NCBI RefSeq assembly: GCF_003752405.1
Contig: NZ_RKHK01000001.1
Span: forward strand, 248,001-312,000
Length of the DNA stretch: 64,000 nt
Source: Bogoriella caseilytica
GTDB lineage: Bacteria; Actinomycetota; Actinomycetes; Actinomycetales; Actinomycetaceae
Direction: 5' to 3'
Part shown: piece by piece, positions 17,767 to 27,230 of the stretch
How positions within the stretch are numbered: position 1 is the first letter of the stretch
Layout: every line of letters begins with the position of its first letter
The notes under the pieces: generated by a model
Told to the model about the DNA's origin: nothing
The model's database searches: none
Seen by the model: only the letters and a program-made list of their open reading frames with translations
Position numbers and translations under genes: made by a program

Positions 17767-18909
17767 CTATTGCTCCGTACCCATGGGGGCGAGGTCGTCG
17801 CGATGGACCACGGGGCGCACCGGCTCATCGGGATGGGCGGCGGCGCGCAGCTCATCGCTGGACCGGCCGAGCATCGCGGGCAGATCACGGGAGGAGTAGG
17901 CGCTCACCCCCCGCGCGACCAGGCCTGAGGGGCCGAACAGCTCGACCACGTCGCCGGCTTCGAAGTCCCCGTCGACGGCGGTGATCCCGGCGGCCAGCAG
18001 GGATCGCTTGCCGGAGGTCACAGCATGGGCTGCACCGGCGTCGAGCTGTAGCCGGCCCCGGATCTCGGCGGCGTGCGCCAACCAGAGCCGTCGCGCCGGA
18101 GAGCGGCGGCCGGTGGCGGTGAAGAAGGTGCCCACCTCGGCTCCAGCGAGCGCCTCGCCGGCGCGCCGCGCACTCGTGAGCAGCACCGCTGTGCCATTGG
18201 CCGTGGCCATCTGTGCGGCTTGAACCTTGGTGAGCATGCCTCCGGTGCCCAGCGCCGAGCCGCGCCCGGTCACCTCGATGCCCGCGAGGTCAGCGGGCGA
18301 GCGCACGTCGGGAATCAGACGGCTGCCCGCCCGGCTGGGCGGGCCGTCGTAGAGTCCGTCGACATCGGTGAGCAGCACGAGCGCGTCAGCACGCACCAGG
18401 TGCGAGGTCAGAGCAGCGAGCCGGTCGTTGTCACCGAAGCGAATCTCATCGGTGGCCACCGTGTCGTTCTCGTTGACCACGGGCACCACCCCGAGGGTCA
18501 GCAGCCGCTCGAGTGCGCGATGGGCATTGGCATAGTGACGCCGGCGCATCACGTCATCGGCGGTGAGCAGCACCTGGGCCGCGCCCAGGCCGTGCTCGGC
18601 GAAGGCGGCGGAGTACTGGGCCATCAGCAGGCCCTGCCCCACCGAGGCGGTCGCCTGCGCAGTGGCCAGATCGCGAGGCTTCGCCGCCAAACCGAGGGGA
18701 CCGATTCCCGCGGCGATGGCGCCGGAGGACACGAGTACCACCTGCTGCCCGCGCGCTCGCGCCTGGGCGAGGACGGTGACCAGAGCGCGCAGGGCTGCCA
18801 TGTCGAGGCGGCCGTCCGGGCCGGTCAGCGAGGTGGATCCGACCTTGACCACCACGCGGGCGGCGTGGGGGAGGTCAGTGCGGCTGGTCGGCGGATGGGA
18901 AGGCGTCAC
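17767..18909 (-). CDS. proB: Glutamate 5-kinase ProB
   Basis: 380 residues: an amino-acid kinase domain (~1-265) followed by a PUA domain (~285-370), the full two-domain form. Motifs include VVKVGSTSLTGPDGRLD for ATP binding, VVNENDTVATDEIRFGDND for glutamate and catalysis, and GTGGMLTKVQAA. It phosphorylates glutamate in the first, proline-inhibited step of proline synthesis. It lies downstream of obgE as usual, but proA is not next to it. Confidence 0.96.
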   Translation of the reverse strand: MTPSHPPTSRTDLPHAARVVVKVGSTSLTGPDGRLDMAALRALVTVLAQARARGQQVVLVSSGAIAAGIGPLGLAAKPRDLATAQATASVGQGLLMAQYSAAFAEHGLGAAQVLLTADDVMRRRHYANAHRALERLLTLGVVPVVNENDTVATDEIRFGDNDRLAALTSHLVRADALVLLTDVDGLYDGPPSRAGSRLIPDVRSPADLAGIEVTGRGSALGTGGMLTKVQAAQMATANGTAVLLTSARRAGEALAGAEVGTFFTATGRRSPARRLWLAHAAEIRGRLQLDAGAAHAVTSGKRSLLAAGITAVDGDFEAGDVVELFGPSGLVARGVSAYSSRDLPAMLGRSSDELRAAAHPDEPVRPVVHRDDLAPMGTEQ

Positions 18910-18954
18910 CTGGACATTGTGGCCCAGGCCGACGCACGCCGGCTCAAGTGTCTC

Positions 18955-19218
18955 TCAGAGGCCACCTTCGCGGCCGGAACGGTGGCCGCCATCAGGCCCC
19001 GAGGGCCGGATTTCACCGCCGGAACCGGTGGCGTCCTGCTGGGCACCCGCGGCCGGATCACCGCCACCTTCCTCGCCGTGGTCCGCCGGGGGTGCTTCCA
19101 GGGGATCCTTCATCCCGGACTGCTGTTCCGGGCGTCGTTCCGCCTCGGAGCCACCTTTCTCGTTCCGGGCCTTGCGCACCGAGGGCTGCGGTTCCTGTGG
19201 GTTACTGTCCTTGGCCAT
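18955..19218 (-). CDS. Hypothetical hydrophilic protein between obgE and proB
   Basis: An 87-codon frame starting ATG at 19218. The product is charged and Gly/Pro/Glu-rich with no hydrophobic segment or Cys, so probably disordered. GGTGGAG lies immediately before the start, rather close. It fills an otherwise empty 384-base gap between two genes on the same strand. No family recognised; it may be a real disordered protein or a fortuitous frame. Confidence 0.4.
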   Translation of the reverse strand: MAKDSNPQEPQPSVRKARNEKGGSEAERRPEQQSGMKDPLEAPPADHGEEGGGDPAAGAQQDATGSGGEIRPSGPDGGHRSGREGGL

Positions 19219-19293
19219 GGCTCCACCGTGGCACTCCGTGACCGCCCTGGCATCTCGGACCGATCCGCCAGGCTCGCAGCGCTCCCGGCGACG

Positions 19294-20811
19294 TCACTCC
19301 TTCTCGGAGGTCCAGTGCCCGGATTCGCGCTCGGTCCACAGCTCCTCGCGGGCCACGGTCTTGGCGTCCATGCGTTCCTGGTACTCGCGTCGCCGCTCAA
19401 TGGTGCTGCGCCGCTCGGCGCGACCGGCCCCTTCGAGGCGCAGATCCGAGCCACGCGGGCCGAGGAGCTCGGCACCGGTCTGCATGGTGGGCTCCCAGTC
19501 GAAGACCACACCGCCCTCCTCCTTGCCGATGATGACGGTGTCACCCGCCACGGCCCCCGCCTTGAACAGCCCGTCTTCGACGCCAAGGCGGTTGAGCCGG
19601 TCGGCCAGGTAGCCGACAGCCTCGTCGTTGGCGAAATCGGTCTGTCCGACCCATCGCTCCGGTTTGGCGCCGCGGATCTGGAAGAACGGGCCGTCCGGTC
19701 CGGTGCGTTCGGTCACGGTGAACCCGGCGTCGTCCACGGCGCGGGGGCGAATGATCGTGCGCGCCGCCTCCGGTGCCGGTGCTGCTTGCCGGGCCTGGGC
19801 CACCAGCTCCGCCAACGCGAAGGACAGCGGCCGCAGCCCTTCGCGCGCGACGGTGGAGATCTCCAGGACTCGCAGGCCGCGGCCCTCGAGGTCCGGGCGC
19901 ACGAGCTCGGCGAGGTCACGGGCCTCAGGCACGTCGATCTTGTTGAGCACCACCAGCCGCGGCCGCTCTGCCATGGGCACACCGTTGCCGGCCAGGTCAC
20001 TGGAGTACTGGGCAAGCTCAGCCTCGATGATGTCCAGGTCGCTGAGGGGGTCACGGCCCGGCTCCAGCGTGGCGCAGTCGAGCACGTGCACAATCACCGC
20101 ACACCGCTCGATATGGCGTAGGAACTCCAGACCCAGGCCCTTGCCCTGAGCGGCTCCGGGGATCAGCCCGGGGACGTCGGCCATGGTGTAGCGATGATCG
20201 CCAGCCTGGACCACACCCAGGTTGGGCACGAGGGTGGTGAAGGGGTAGTCGGCGATCTTCGGCTTGGCGGCCGACATCGCGGCGATGAGCGAGGACTTGC
20301 CCGCGCTGGGGAAGCCGACCAGGGCAACATCCGCCACCGACTTCAGCTCCAGGATCAGGTCGGCGCTCTCGCCCTCCTCACCCAGGAGTGCGAAACCGGG
20401 CGCCTTGCGCCGCGGGGAGGCCAGTGCGGCGTTGCCCAGACCTCCGCGACCGCCAGAGGCCGCCACGTAGCGGGTACCGGCCCCGATCAGGTCGGCGAGG
20501 ACCTCGCCGTCCGGGGACTTCACCACGGTGCCGTCGGGGACCGGGAGCACGAGGGTCTCGCCGCGCGAGCCCTGTTGCAGATCGCCGCTGCCGGGAGCGC
20601 CGTTGGTGGCCTTGCGATGGGGCTGGTGGTGGAAGTCGAGCAAGGTGGTGGTCTGGGGGTCCACCTCGAGGATGACATCACCGCCCGGGCCGCCGTTGGC
20701 TCCATCGGGCCCACCGAGGGGCTTGAACTTCTCGCGCCGCACCGAGGCGCAGCCGTGGCCGCCGTTCCCGGCCGCGACGTGGATGGTCACGCGGTCGACG
20801 AAGCTGGGCAT
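19294..20811 (-). CDS. obgE: Obg family GTPase ObgE/CgtA
   Basis: 505 residues with all three Obg parts. The glycine-rich Obg domain (~1-160) has GGNGG-type repeats such as [13 protein letters not shown]. The GTPase domain shows G1 [10 protein letters not shown]3 DVPGL and G4 NKID. The OCT domain runs from ~345 to 430. A basic/acidic actinobacterial tail follows. It acts in late 50S subunit assembly and stress control. I chose ATG 20811 ([15 protein letters not shown], with AAAGGA upstream) over a 17-residue longer frame. It lies downstream of rplU-rpmA. Confidence 0.97.
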   Translation of the reverse strand: MPSFVDRVTIHVAAGNGGHGCASVRREKFKPLGGPDGANGGPGGDVILEVDPQTTTLLDFHHQPHRKATNGAPGSGDLQQGSRGETLVLPVPDGTVVKSPDGEVLADLIGAGTRYVAASGGRGGLGNAALASPRRKAPGFALLGEEGESADLILELKSVADVALVGFPSAGKSSLIAAMSAAKPKIADYPFTTLVPNLGVVQAGDHRYTMADVPGLIPGAAQGKGLGLEFLRHIERCAVIVHVLDCATLEPGRDPLSDLDIIEAELAQYSSDLAGNGVPMAERPRLVVLNKIDVPEARDLAELVRPDLEGRGLRVLEISTVAREGLRPLSFALAELVAQARQAAPAPEAARTIIRPRAVDDAGFTVTERTGPDGPFFQIRGAKPERWVGQTDFANDEAVGYLADRLNRLGVEDGLFKAGAVAGDTVIIGKEEGGVVFDWEPTMQTGAELLGPRGSDLRLEGAGRAERRSTIERRREYQERMDAKTVAREELWTERESGHWTSEKE

Positions 20812-20837
20812 CGGTGCGGTTCCTTTCGTGGGAATGC

Positions 20838-20873
20838 GACAGGGGCGGACGGCATCAGCCATCCGCCCCTGTC
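20838..20873 (-). terminator. Perfect 12-bp hairpin between rpmA and obgE
   Basis: GACAGGGGCGGA pairs exactly with TCCGCCCCTGTC, and the 12-base loop can fold again (GGC/GCC around ATCA). There is no U-tract on the minus strand. It probably gives partial termination or an RNA processing point that lowers obgE output relative to the ribosomal proteins. Confidence 0.6.
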
Positions 20874-20895
20874 GGGAGTTCTCGTCTCGCCAGGC

Positions 20896-21150
20896 TCAGG
20901 CCTCGGCGAGCACCTCGACGACCTTGCGGCCGCGGCGCTGGCCGAAGGTGACCGCGCCGGGCTCGAGAGCGAAGAGGGTGTCGTCCTTGCCGATACCGAC
21001 GTTGCGGCCGGGGTGGAACTTGGTTCCGCGCTGACGCACGATGATCTCGCCGGCCTTGACCTCTTCGCCACCGAAGCGCTTCACACCGAGGCGCTGGGCG
21101 TTGGAGTCGCGGCCGTTCCGGGAGGAGCTGGCGCCCTTCTTGTGTGCCAT
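20896..21150 (-). CDS. rpmA: Ribosomal protein L27
   Basis: 84 residues, starting [20 protein letters not shown], the N-terminal extension that reaches the peptidyl-transferase centre, followed by the L27 core [20 protein letters not shown]. It lies between rplU and obgE, the conserved order. No N-terminal cleavage motif of the Firmicute type is present. Confidence 0.98.
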   Translation of the reverse strand: MAHKKGASSSRNGRDSNAQRLGVKRFGGEEVKAGEIIVRQRGTKFHPGRNVGIGKDDTLFALEPGAVTFGQRRGRKVVEVLAEA

Positions 21151-21199
21151 TTCAGGCCTTCCTTCTCAGTCCAGGGACGTGCCCGTGAGGGCCGCCGCG

Positions 21200-21514
21200 T
21201 CAGTTGATGCCGGTGACCTTGAGCCGGGTCAGGCTGGAGCGGTAGCCCTGACGACGGCGGTAGCCGGTCTTGTTCTTGAACTTCATGATGTTGATCTTCG
21301 GGCCCTTCTCGGCCCGGACGATCTCGGCAGTGACCGTGGCCTTGACATCGCCGCCGGTGGTCACCTTCTCGCCGTCAACAAGCATCACGGGCTGGAGCTC
21401 GACGGTCTCGCCAGGCTTCCCGTCGAGACGGTCGACGACGAGGATGTCGCCCACGGACACCTTCTCCTGACGGCCGCCGGCCTTCACGATCGCGTACACC
21501 ACGTTGCTGCTCAT
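21200..21514 (-). CDS. rplU: Ribosomal protein L21
   Basis: About 104 residues. The L21 core starts VYAIVKAGGRQEKVSVGD and ends with the basic KFKNKTGYRRRQGYRSSLT segment. Three starts are possible: ATG 21514 (chosen), GTG 21502 and GTG 21499; the last would match the common MYAIV start. The longer frame to 21574 is not supported. First gene of the rplU-rpmA pair, 127 bases downstream of rne. Confidence 0.95.
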   Translation of the reverse strand: MSSNVVYAIVKAGGRQEKVSVGDILVVDRLDGKPGETVELQPVMLVDGEKVTTGGDVKATVTAEIVRAEKGPKINIMKFKNKTGYRRRQGYRSSLTRLKVTGIN

Positions 21515-21640
21515 CTCTGTGCTCGGGGAATCGGTCATCCGATGGTTCACGGTGACCTGGTACCAGCGTTCCATCCTACGGGCCGCGGCGTCCTACCAGC
21601 AATATCCGCGACCAGTCCTGCCTGTGGACTCCAGCACACC

Positions 21641-24600
21641 TCAGCTGTCGGAGTCGTTTGCCGGAACAGTCATGATGCCGGACGAGTCACCGCCCGGTGC
21701 ACCGACGCCACGCGAGACCGCCCGGCGCCGAGGACGACGCGCCTGCGTGGCCGGCTCCTGCTGGGTGGGCTTCAGCTCGGTGGGCTCTTGCTGGGACGGC
21801 GGAGCTGACGCGGCCTCGGGCTGCACCGCGGGTGCAGGCTGCTCGATCGGCGGGGTGACCTCGGGCACGGTGGTGGTCGTGGCACGCGCACGACGGGGGC
21901 GGGACTTCTTCGAAGCTGCCGGCGCGGGCTCCGCCCCGGCGTCCTGGTGCGGAGGCTGGCCCGCCTGGGGCTCGCTGGCCGGGGCAGGCTCGCTCAGCTG
22001 GGCAGGCTCGCTCTGGCGGGCAGGCTCGCTCTGGCGGGCAGGCTCGGTACTCGGCGGCGCGCCCGCCGGGGCGGAAGCCGCCTTCTTCGCTGCTCCCGTG
22101 CGTCGCCCGGAGCCGGACTTCCTGCCCGCCCCCTTCCGCCCCGAGGCCGCGGTCGCGTCGGACTCCTCGGTGGTGGCGTCCTGGCTCTCGCGCGGCGCCG
22201 CGGACGTGTCGTCCTTCTCGGCGGCGACGTCGTTCGACACCTTGGCGTCCTTCTCGGCCGTGACGTCCTTCTCGGCCTTGGCGTCGTCCTGGTGCGCATT
22301 CGCCGCTGCGGCGGCGATGGTGGCCAGGGTGGCCTTGACCTGTTCCCGAGCGGCGACGTCCTGCGGGTCCTCGGCGTCTGCGGACGGCCCCTTGGACTCG
22401 TGGCGGGCGGAGTCCTTGCCGGACCCCTTGCCGCGCTTACGTCGCGACTTGGAACCGCCTCCACTCTCGGCCTCCGGGGCGCTGTGTTCCACCGGCTCGT
22501 CGTGCACGATGAAGCCCTTGCCCTCGCAGTGCTCACAGGTGCTGGAGAAGGCCTCGACGAGCCCTTGCCCCACGCGCTTGCGGGTCATCTGCACCAGGCC
22601 CAGGGAGGTCACCTCGGCCACCTGGTGGCGAGTGCGATCCCGGCCGAGGCACTCCAACATCCGGCGCAGCACCAGATCGCGGTTGGTCTCCAGGACCATG
22701 TCGATGAAGTCGATGACGATGATGCCGCCGATGTCGCGCAGGCGCAGCTGTCGGACGATCTCCTCAGCAGCCTCGAGGTTGTTCTTCGTGACGGTCTCTT
22801 CGAGGGTGCCGCCCGAACCGGTGAACTTTCCGGTATTGACATCGATCACCGTCATCGCCTCGGTTCGCTCGATGATGAGCGAGCCGCCGGAGGGCAACCA
22901 GACCTTCGGGCTCATGGCCTTGGCGAGTTGCTCGTCCACGCGATGGGCGGCGAACAGGTCGCGGTCCTCGGTCCAGTGGGTCATCCGGTCTGCGAGATCC
23001 GGCGAGAGGTCGGTGACGTAGCCGGAGATGGTCTTCCAGGCCTTGTCACCCGAGACCACCAGTGACTCGAAGTCCTCGTTGAAGACGTCGCGCACCACTC
23101 GCACGGCGAGTTCGGGTTCGCCCTTGAGCAGGAGCGGCGCGCCCTTACCGTTCTTGGACTTCTCCTGGATCGAGGCCCACTGTTGGGTGAGTCGCTCCAC
23201 GTCCTGGCGCAGCTGCTCCTCGGTGGCGCCTTCCGCGGCGGTCCGCACGATGACGCCGGAGCCCTCCGGGACGATTTCCTTGAGCAGCTTCTTCAGCCGT
23301 GCGCGCTCGTTGTCTGGGAGCTTGCGGGAGATACCGGTCATCCCACCGGAGGGCACCAGCACCAGGTGCCGGCCGGCCAGTGTGATCTGCGAGGTCAGGC
23401 GGGCGCCCTTGTGTCCGATCGGGTCCTTGGTGACCTGGACCAGGACGGTGTCACCGGAACGCAACGCGTCCTCGATGCGACGCGGCTTGCCCTGCAGACC
23501 GGCGGCATCCCAGTTGACCTCACCGGCGTAGAGCACCGCGTTGCGGCCCTTGCCCACATCGACGAAGGCGGCCTCCATGGACGGCAGCACGTTCTGGACC
23601 CGGCCGAGGTAGACGTTGCCCACCATCGAGGTCTGGGTGTGCCGGGCCACGTAGTGCTCGACGAGGATGTTGTCCTCGAGGACGGCGATCTGGTTGAGGC
23701 CGTCCTGCTCGCGCACGAGCATCGTGCGGTTGACGGCCTCGCGCCGGGCGAGGTGCTCGGACTCACTGATGCTGGGACGGCGGCGACCTGCCTCGCGGCC
23801 TTCGCGCCGGCGCTGGCGCTTGGCCTCGAGCCGTGTCGAGCCCTTGAGCGCGGTGGGAGTCTCGCGGGAGGTGTCCTCCTCGCCTCCGCCACGTGAACGG
23901 CGGCGACGGCGACGGCGCGAGGAACTCGAGGCCTCGTCACCCGACTCGTCGTCGTTCTGCTCGTCCTTGCCGCCTGAGGTGTCCTGCTGGCCGGCGGCGC
24001 CGTCCTGCTTCGCCTGCTTGGCGTCTTGCTGACCTGACTTCTTGGACTGCCCGGACTGCTTCCGCTCCTCGCCGTCGCCGCCCGAACCGGAGCCTTTCTT
24101 GCTGCCCGTCTTGGACTGGCCCTGCTTGCCGGCGGAGTCCTGCCGGCCGCTAGCGTTCTTTCGCTGGTCCTTCTGATCGGATCCGCGCTCGCCGTCCGGC
24201 TCATCGGCATCGCTGCCACGGTCGTTGTCGTTCTGGCCGTCACCGCCCTGACCGCCGCGGTTGCGGCGCCCCCGGCCACCGCGCCGGCGTCGGCGCCTGC
24301 CCCCCGACGAGCGCTGGTCGCCATCGTCGTCGGAATCGTCGGAGTCGTCGGAGCTGTCCTCGTCGTTCTCATCGGAGTCGTCGTCCGATGCGGAGTCGTC
24401 GTACTCGTCGTCGTCCTCGTCCTCATCGGGCTCCGGTGCCCGTCGCGCACGGGGCGCAGCAGGCTCGGGCGCCTGGAACAGCAAGGCAGCAGCAGGCAGG
24501 CGAGGCCCTTCCGTGGCGGTCTCGGTCTGCTCGGCCTCATCCATTGCTGGGGGCGCCGGGGAGTCCGCCGCACTGAACGCTGCGAAGACGTCGAGAGCCG

Positions 24601-24646
24601 GCGTCGCGCGTTCCGCCGAGCTGTTCTCGTTGTTCTGGTCAGTCAT
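21641..24646 (-). CDS. rne: Ribonuclease E/G family endoribonuclease
   Basis: 1001 residues. The catalytic core is central (~310-720), with an S1 domain (MVGNVYLGRVQNVLPSMEAA), DNase I-like carboxylates in VIDVNTGKF and IVIDFIDM, and the zinc-link cysteines CEHCEGKG. It is flanked by a long N-terminal region with acidic Asp/Glu and basic Arg/Gly tracts, and a Lys/Ala/Pro/Glu-rich C-terminal tail with repeated PARQSE units. The extended N-terminus is typical of actinobacterial RNase E. It starts mRNA decay and rRNA processing. The ATG at 24646 has GGAGGG seven bases upstream. Confidence 0.95.
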   Translation of the reverse strand: MTDQNNENSSAERATPALDVFAAFSAADSPAPPAMDEAEQTETATEGPRLPAAALLFQAPEPAAPRARRAPEPDEDEDDDEYDDSASDDDSDENDEDSSDDSDDSDDDGDQRSSGGRRRRRRGGRGRRNRGGQGGDGQNDNDRGSDADEPDGERGSDQKDQRKNASGRQDSAGKQGQSKTGSKKGSGSGGDGEERKQSGQSKKSGQQDAKQAKQDGAAGQQDTSGGKDEQNDDESGDEASSSSRRRRRRRSRGGGEEDTSRETPTALKGSTRLEAKRQRRREGREAGRRRPSISESEHLARREAVNRTMLVREQDGLNQIAVLEDNILVEHYVARHTQTSMVGNVYLGRVQNVLPSMEAAFVDVGKGRNAVLYAGEVNWDAAGLQGKPRRIEDALRSGDTVLVQVTKDPIGHKGARLTSQITLAGRHLVLVPSGGMTGISRKLPDNERARLKKLLKEIVPEGSGVIVRTAAEGATEEQLRQDVERLTQQWASIQEKSKNGKGAPLLLKGEPELAVRVVRDVFNEDFESLVVSGDKAWKTISGYVTDLSPDLADRMTHWTEDRDLFAAHRVDEQLAKAMSPKVWLPSGGSLIIERTEAMTVIDVNTGKFTGSGGTLEETVTKNNLEAAEEIVRQLRLRDIGGIIVIDFIDMVLETNRDLVLRRMLECLGRDRTRHQVAEVTSLGLVQMTRKRVGQGLVEAFSSTCEHCEGKGFIVHDEPVEHSAPEAESGGGSKSRRKRGKGSGKDSARHESKGPSADAEDPQDVAAREQVKATLATIAAAAANAHQDDAKAEKDVTAEKDAKVSNDVAAEKDDTSAAPRESQDATTEESDATAASGRKGAGRKSGSGRRTGAAKKAASAPAGAPPSTEPARQSEPARQSEPAQLSEPAPASEPQAGQPPHQDAGAEPAPAASKKSRPRRARATTTTVPEVTPPIEQPAPAVQPEAASAPPSQQEPTELKPTQQEPATQARRPRRRAVSRGVGAPGGDSSGIMTVPANDSDS

Positions 24647-25017
24647 GGGCAAGGCCCTCCACCCGGAGTGCCGCCACACCCTTGCGGCCCCCCGTGCGGG
24701 TTGGTCGTCCCCTCCGTGGGGACGGAGAAGTCCATGGTTACGGCCGATGGTGCGGCCGCCGACGGACGGTGGCCCGCCGCGTCATGCCCCCGGGAGGGCT
24801 CCGCGGCATTCCCGGGCTCTCTGCTGCAGCGCCTCCACCATGTGGCGGGGCGGCGCGAGGCGAGCCAGGAAGGTCTCGTCGTCGTCGGACCGGGAAACGG
24901 GGTGTGTTCGCATCCTCGGCCGGTCTCAGTATCGCACAGAAGGGTGGAAACGCCGTTCAGGACTGTCCCCAGCGCGTGCCCCAGCGATACGGTGACCCCG
25001 AGACAAGGGAGAGAACC
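24647..25017. other. Divergent regulatory region between rne and DUF4870 gene
   Basis: A 371-base GC-rich gap with no credible gene. It must hold both promoters; much of it probably forms the long 5' untranslated leader expected for rne, which autoregulates in other bacteria. I could not define -10/-35 elements. Confidence 0.5.
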
Positions 25018-25509
25018 ATGACCGGACAGCCATACGGCGAACAGCCCGAGAACGACCCCACCCAGCAGACGGGCGGCACGCCGCCCCCCAACTACGGCGG
25101 CCAGCCCGGAACGCCACCGCCCAATTACGGTCAGCCCGGCCCCCCGCCGCCCGGGTATGGCGCCCAGCCCGGCGGCGTCGCGCCACTGACCCCAGGCGAG
25201 GAGCGCGGCTGGTCGGTCGGCGCCCACCTCGGTGGCGTCTTCCTCAGCTTCCTGGTGCCCCTGATCGTGTGGCTGGTCTTCCGGGAGCGCAGCCGGTTCC
25301 TCGACCATCACGGCAAGGAGGCGCTGAACTTCCAGATCACCCTCGCCATCGCCTACGTGGTCGGCTTCATCACCGCGTTCATCCTGATCGGCTTCCTGAT
25401 CCTGCTGGCCGCCTGGGTCTGCGCGATCATCTTCTCGATCATGGCGGCGATCGCCGCCAACCGCGGCGAGTACTACAAGTACCCGCTGAGCATCCGCCTC
25501 GTGAAGTGA
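25018..25509 (+). CDS. DUF4870 domain-containing membrane protein
   Basis: 163 residues. A Pro/Gly/Tyr/Gln-rich cytoplasmic N-terminus (~1-60), with repeated PPPNYG-type units, is followed by three to four membrane segments. The family signature is LDHHGKEALNFQITLAIAY, preceded by WSVGAHLGG. AAGGGAGAG lies just upstream of ATG 25018. The function of DUF4870 proteins is unknown. The longer frame to 24682 is a read-through artefact. Confidence 0.85.
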   Translation: MTGQPYGEQPENDPTQQTGGTPPPNYGGQPGTPPPNYGQPGPPPPGYGAQPGGVAPLTPGEERGWSVGAHLGGVFLSFLVPLIVWLVFRERSRFLDHHGKEALNFQITLAIAYVVGFITAFILIGFLILLAAWVCAIIFSIMAAIAANRGEYYKYPLSIRLVK

Positions 25510-25553
25510 TCTCTCCCGTGGCCGCCAGCCACGCGGCGTCGTACCGTCGACGC

Positions 25554-26210
25554 ATGCGTATCGCAATTGCTGGCGGCCACGGAAAGATCGCCCGCCACCT
25601 CACCCGGCAGCTCTCTTCCCGCGGCGATGCCGTGGTGGGGATCATCCGCAACCCCGATCACGAACAGGATCTGCGCGAGGACGGCGCCGAACCAGTAGTC
25701 CTCGATCTGGAACGCGCCAGCATCGAGGAGGTCGCGCAGGTTCTGAGAGGCGTCGACGCTGTCGTCTTCGCAGCCGGCGCCGGGCCAGGCAGCGGGGCCG
25801 AGCGCAAGGATACGGTCGACCGCGGCGCAGCCGTTCTCCTCGCCGACGCGGCGGAAGCGGCAGGAGTCCGCCGCTACCTCATGGTCTCCTCCATGGGCGC
25901 CGACGCCGGTGGTCAAGGCATCGAGGACAAGGTGTTCGCTGCCTACCAGGAGGCCAAGAAGGCGGCCGACGAGGATCTCATGGCTCGTGACCTCGAGTGG
26001 ACGATCGTGCGACCGGGCGGATTGTCCGACGACCCCGGGACCGGCCTGGTCCACATCGCGCGCCACACCGGCCGCGGAAGCATTCCGCGCGAGGACGTGG
26101 CCAGCGTGCTGCGCACCGTCCTGGATGACCCGACCACTTCCGGTCTGGTCTTCGAAGTGATCTCCGGTCAGCAGCTCATCGCCACGTCCCTGCGCGCGCT
26201 GCGGGATTAG
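25554..26210 (+). CDS. NAD(P)-binding atypical short-chain dehydrogenase-like protein
   Basis: 218 residues with an N-terminal Rossmann motif, IAIAGGHGKIARHLTRQL, and the atypical SDR pattern RYLMVSSMGAD...YQEAKKAADEDL. That places the YxxxK pair within YQEAK. It resembles the YhfK/NmrA-like group, whose members are reductases, epimerases or NAD(P)H sensors; the substrate is unknown. ATG 25554 is chosen. It is 12 bases upstream of a phosphotransferase gene, probably in one operon. Confidence 0.85.
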   Translation: MRIAIAGGHGKIARHLTRQLSSRGDAVVGIIRNPDHEQDLREDGAEPVVLDLERASIEEVAQVLRGVDAVVFAAGAGPGSGAERKDTVDRGAAVLLADAAEAAGVRRYLMVSSMGADAGGQGIEDKVFAAYQEAKKAADEDLMARDLEWTIVRPGGLSDDPGTGLVHIARHTGRGSIPREDVASVLRTVLDDPTTSGLVFEVISGQQLIATSLRALRD

Positions 26211-26222
26211 AGCTTCCGCTCC

Positions 26223-27197
26223 ATGACGGTGGCAGGCAGCGGAACGCGGATCACCTGGGACGACCTGCCGGTCCGGGTGCGCCAGACGGTTCAGGACGTC
26301 CTGGGTGACGCCGTGGTCTCTGCCGTCTCGCAGCCCGGAGGTTTCTCCGTGGGCACCGCGGACCGCGTGCTGACCGACACCGGCCGACGTGCCTTCGTCA
26401 AAGCCGTGGCACCGCATCTGAACGAGCACACCCCGGCTATGCATCGCCGGGAGATCGAGATTGCCGGAGTGCTGCCGTCGCACCTGCCTGCTCCTCGTCT
26501 TCTCGGCTCCTATGACGACGGCACTTGGGTGGTGGCCATTCTCGAGGACGTCGACGGCCGGCATCCCCAGGTGCCCTGGTCCGACTTCGAACTCGACGCG
26601 GTCCTCAGCGCCGTGCGTGAGCTCGGCGCGGTTCGTGCGGCGGAGCTGGAGTCGGCCGGGGTCACACTCCGTTCGCTCGCCGATGACCTCGCCCACGAGT
26701 TCACCGGATGGAGCCGCGTGGCCGCTGATCCTCCACCGAAACTCGACCCGTGGGCCGCTGCGCGGCTTGATCTCTTGACCGGCCTGGCCGCCACGGGCCT
26801 TCAGGGGGCGCGCGGGGATGCGCTCGTCCATGGCGACCTCCGTGCGGACAACATCCTGCTCACCGAGCAGGGGCCGGTGCTGGTGGACTGGCCATGGACG
26901 GTGCGCGGTGGCCCGTGGATCGACACCCTGACTGTGCTGCTCGACGCCGTGGTCTCCTCACCGTCGCCGCAGTCGGCCCTGACCGACGCCGAAGCCCGCC
27001 TGGCCCGGTGGCTGCCCGACGCCGCGCCTGGCTGCGCGTCTGGTGAGGCCGTCACGGGTTTCCTCGCCGGACTGGCCGGGATGTGGGCCGACGCTGCTCG
27101 CCTGCCCGCTCCCCCGGGCATGGCCAAGCTCCGGGAGTTCCAGCGTCGCGAAGGAGCCGCGGCGCTGGCATGGCTGCGGCTCCGGCTGCGTTCCTGA
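26223..27197 (+). CDS. Aminoglycoside phosphotransferase (APH)-family kinase
   Basis: 324 residues. The kinase-like fold shows the Brenner-type catalytic loop LVHGDLRADNILL near residue 200 and the metal-binding Asp in VLVDWPW shortly after, with RAFVKAV as the probable N-lobe lysine. Such proteins phosphorylate antibiotics, choline, sugars or other small molecules; nothing here identifies the substrate. Co-directional with its neighbours at short spacing. Confidence 0.82.
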   Translation: MTVAGSGTRITWDDLPVRVRQTVQDVLGDAVVSAVSQPGGFSVGTADRVLTDTGRRAFVKAVAPHLNEHTPAMHRREIEIAGVLPSHLPAPRLLGSYDDGTWVVAILEDVDGRHPQVPWSDFELDAVLSAVRELGAVRAAELESAGVTLRSLADDLAHEFTGWSRVAADPPPKLDPWAAARLDLLTGLAATGLQGARGDALVHGDLRADNILLTEQGPVLVDWPWTVRGGPWIDTLTVLLDAVVSSPSPQSALTDAEARLARWLPDAAPGCASGEAVTGFLAGLAGMWADAARLPAPPGMAKLREFQRREGAAALAWLRLRLRS

Positions 27198-27230
27198 CAC
27201 CCTGCCCTCCCCAGCCGCAGGGCCGGTAGT

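Noticed and set aside
15958-17928. 656-codon plus-strand frame opposite the importer lipoprotein gene
   Set aside because: Antisense shadow of GC-rich coding DNA; no recognisable domain, no ribosome binding site, and the opposite strand encodes a clear lipoprotein.
22000-22060. Tandem repeat in the RNase E C-terminus (PARQSE units) considered as a mobile or variable repeat
   Set aside because: Only about three imperfect copies inside a low-complexity disordered tail, usual for actinobacterial RNase E.
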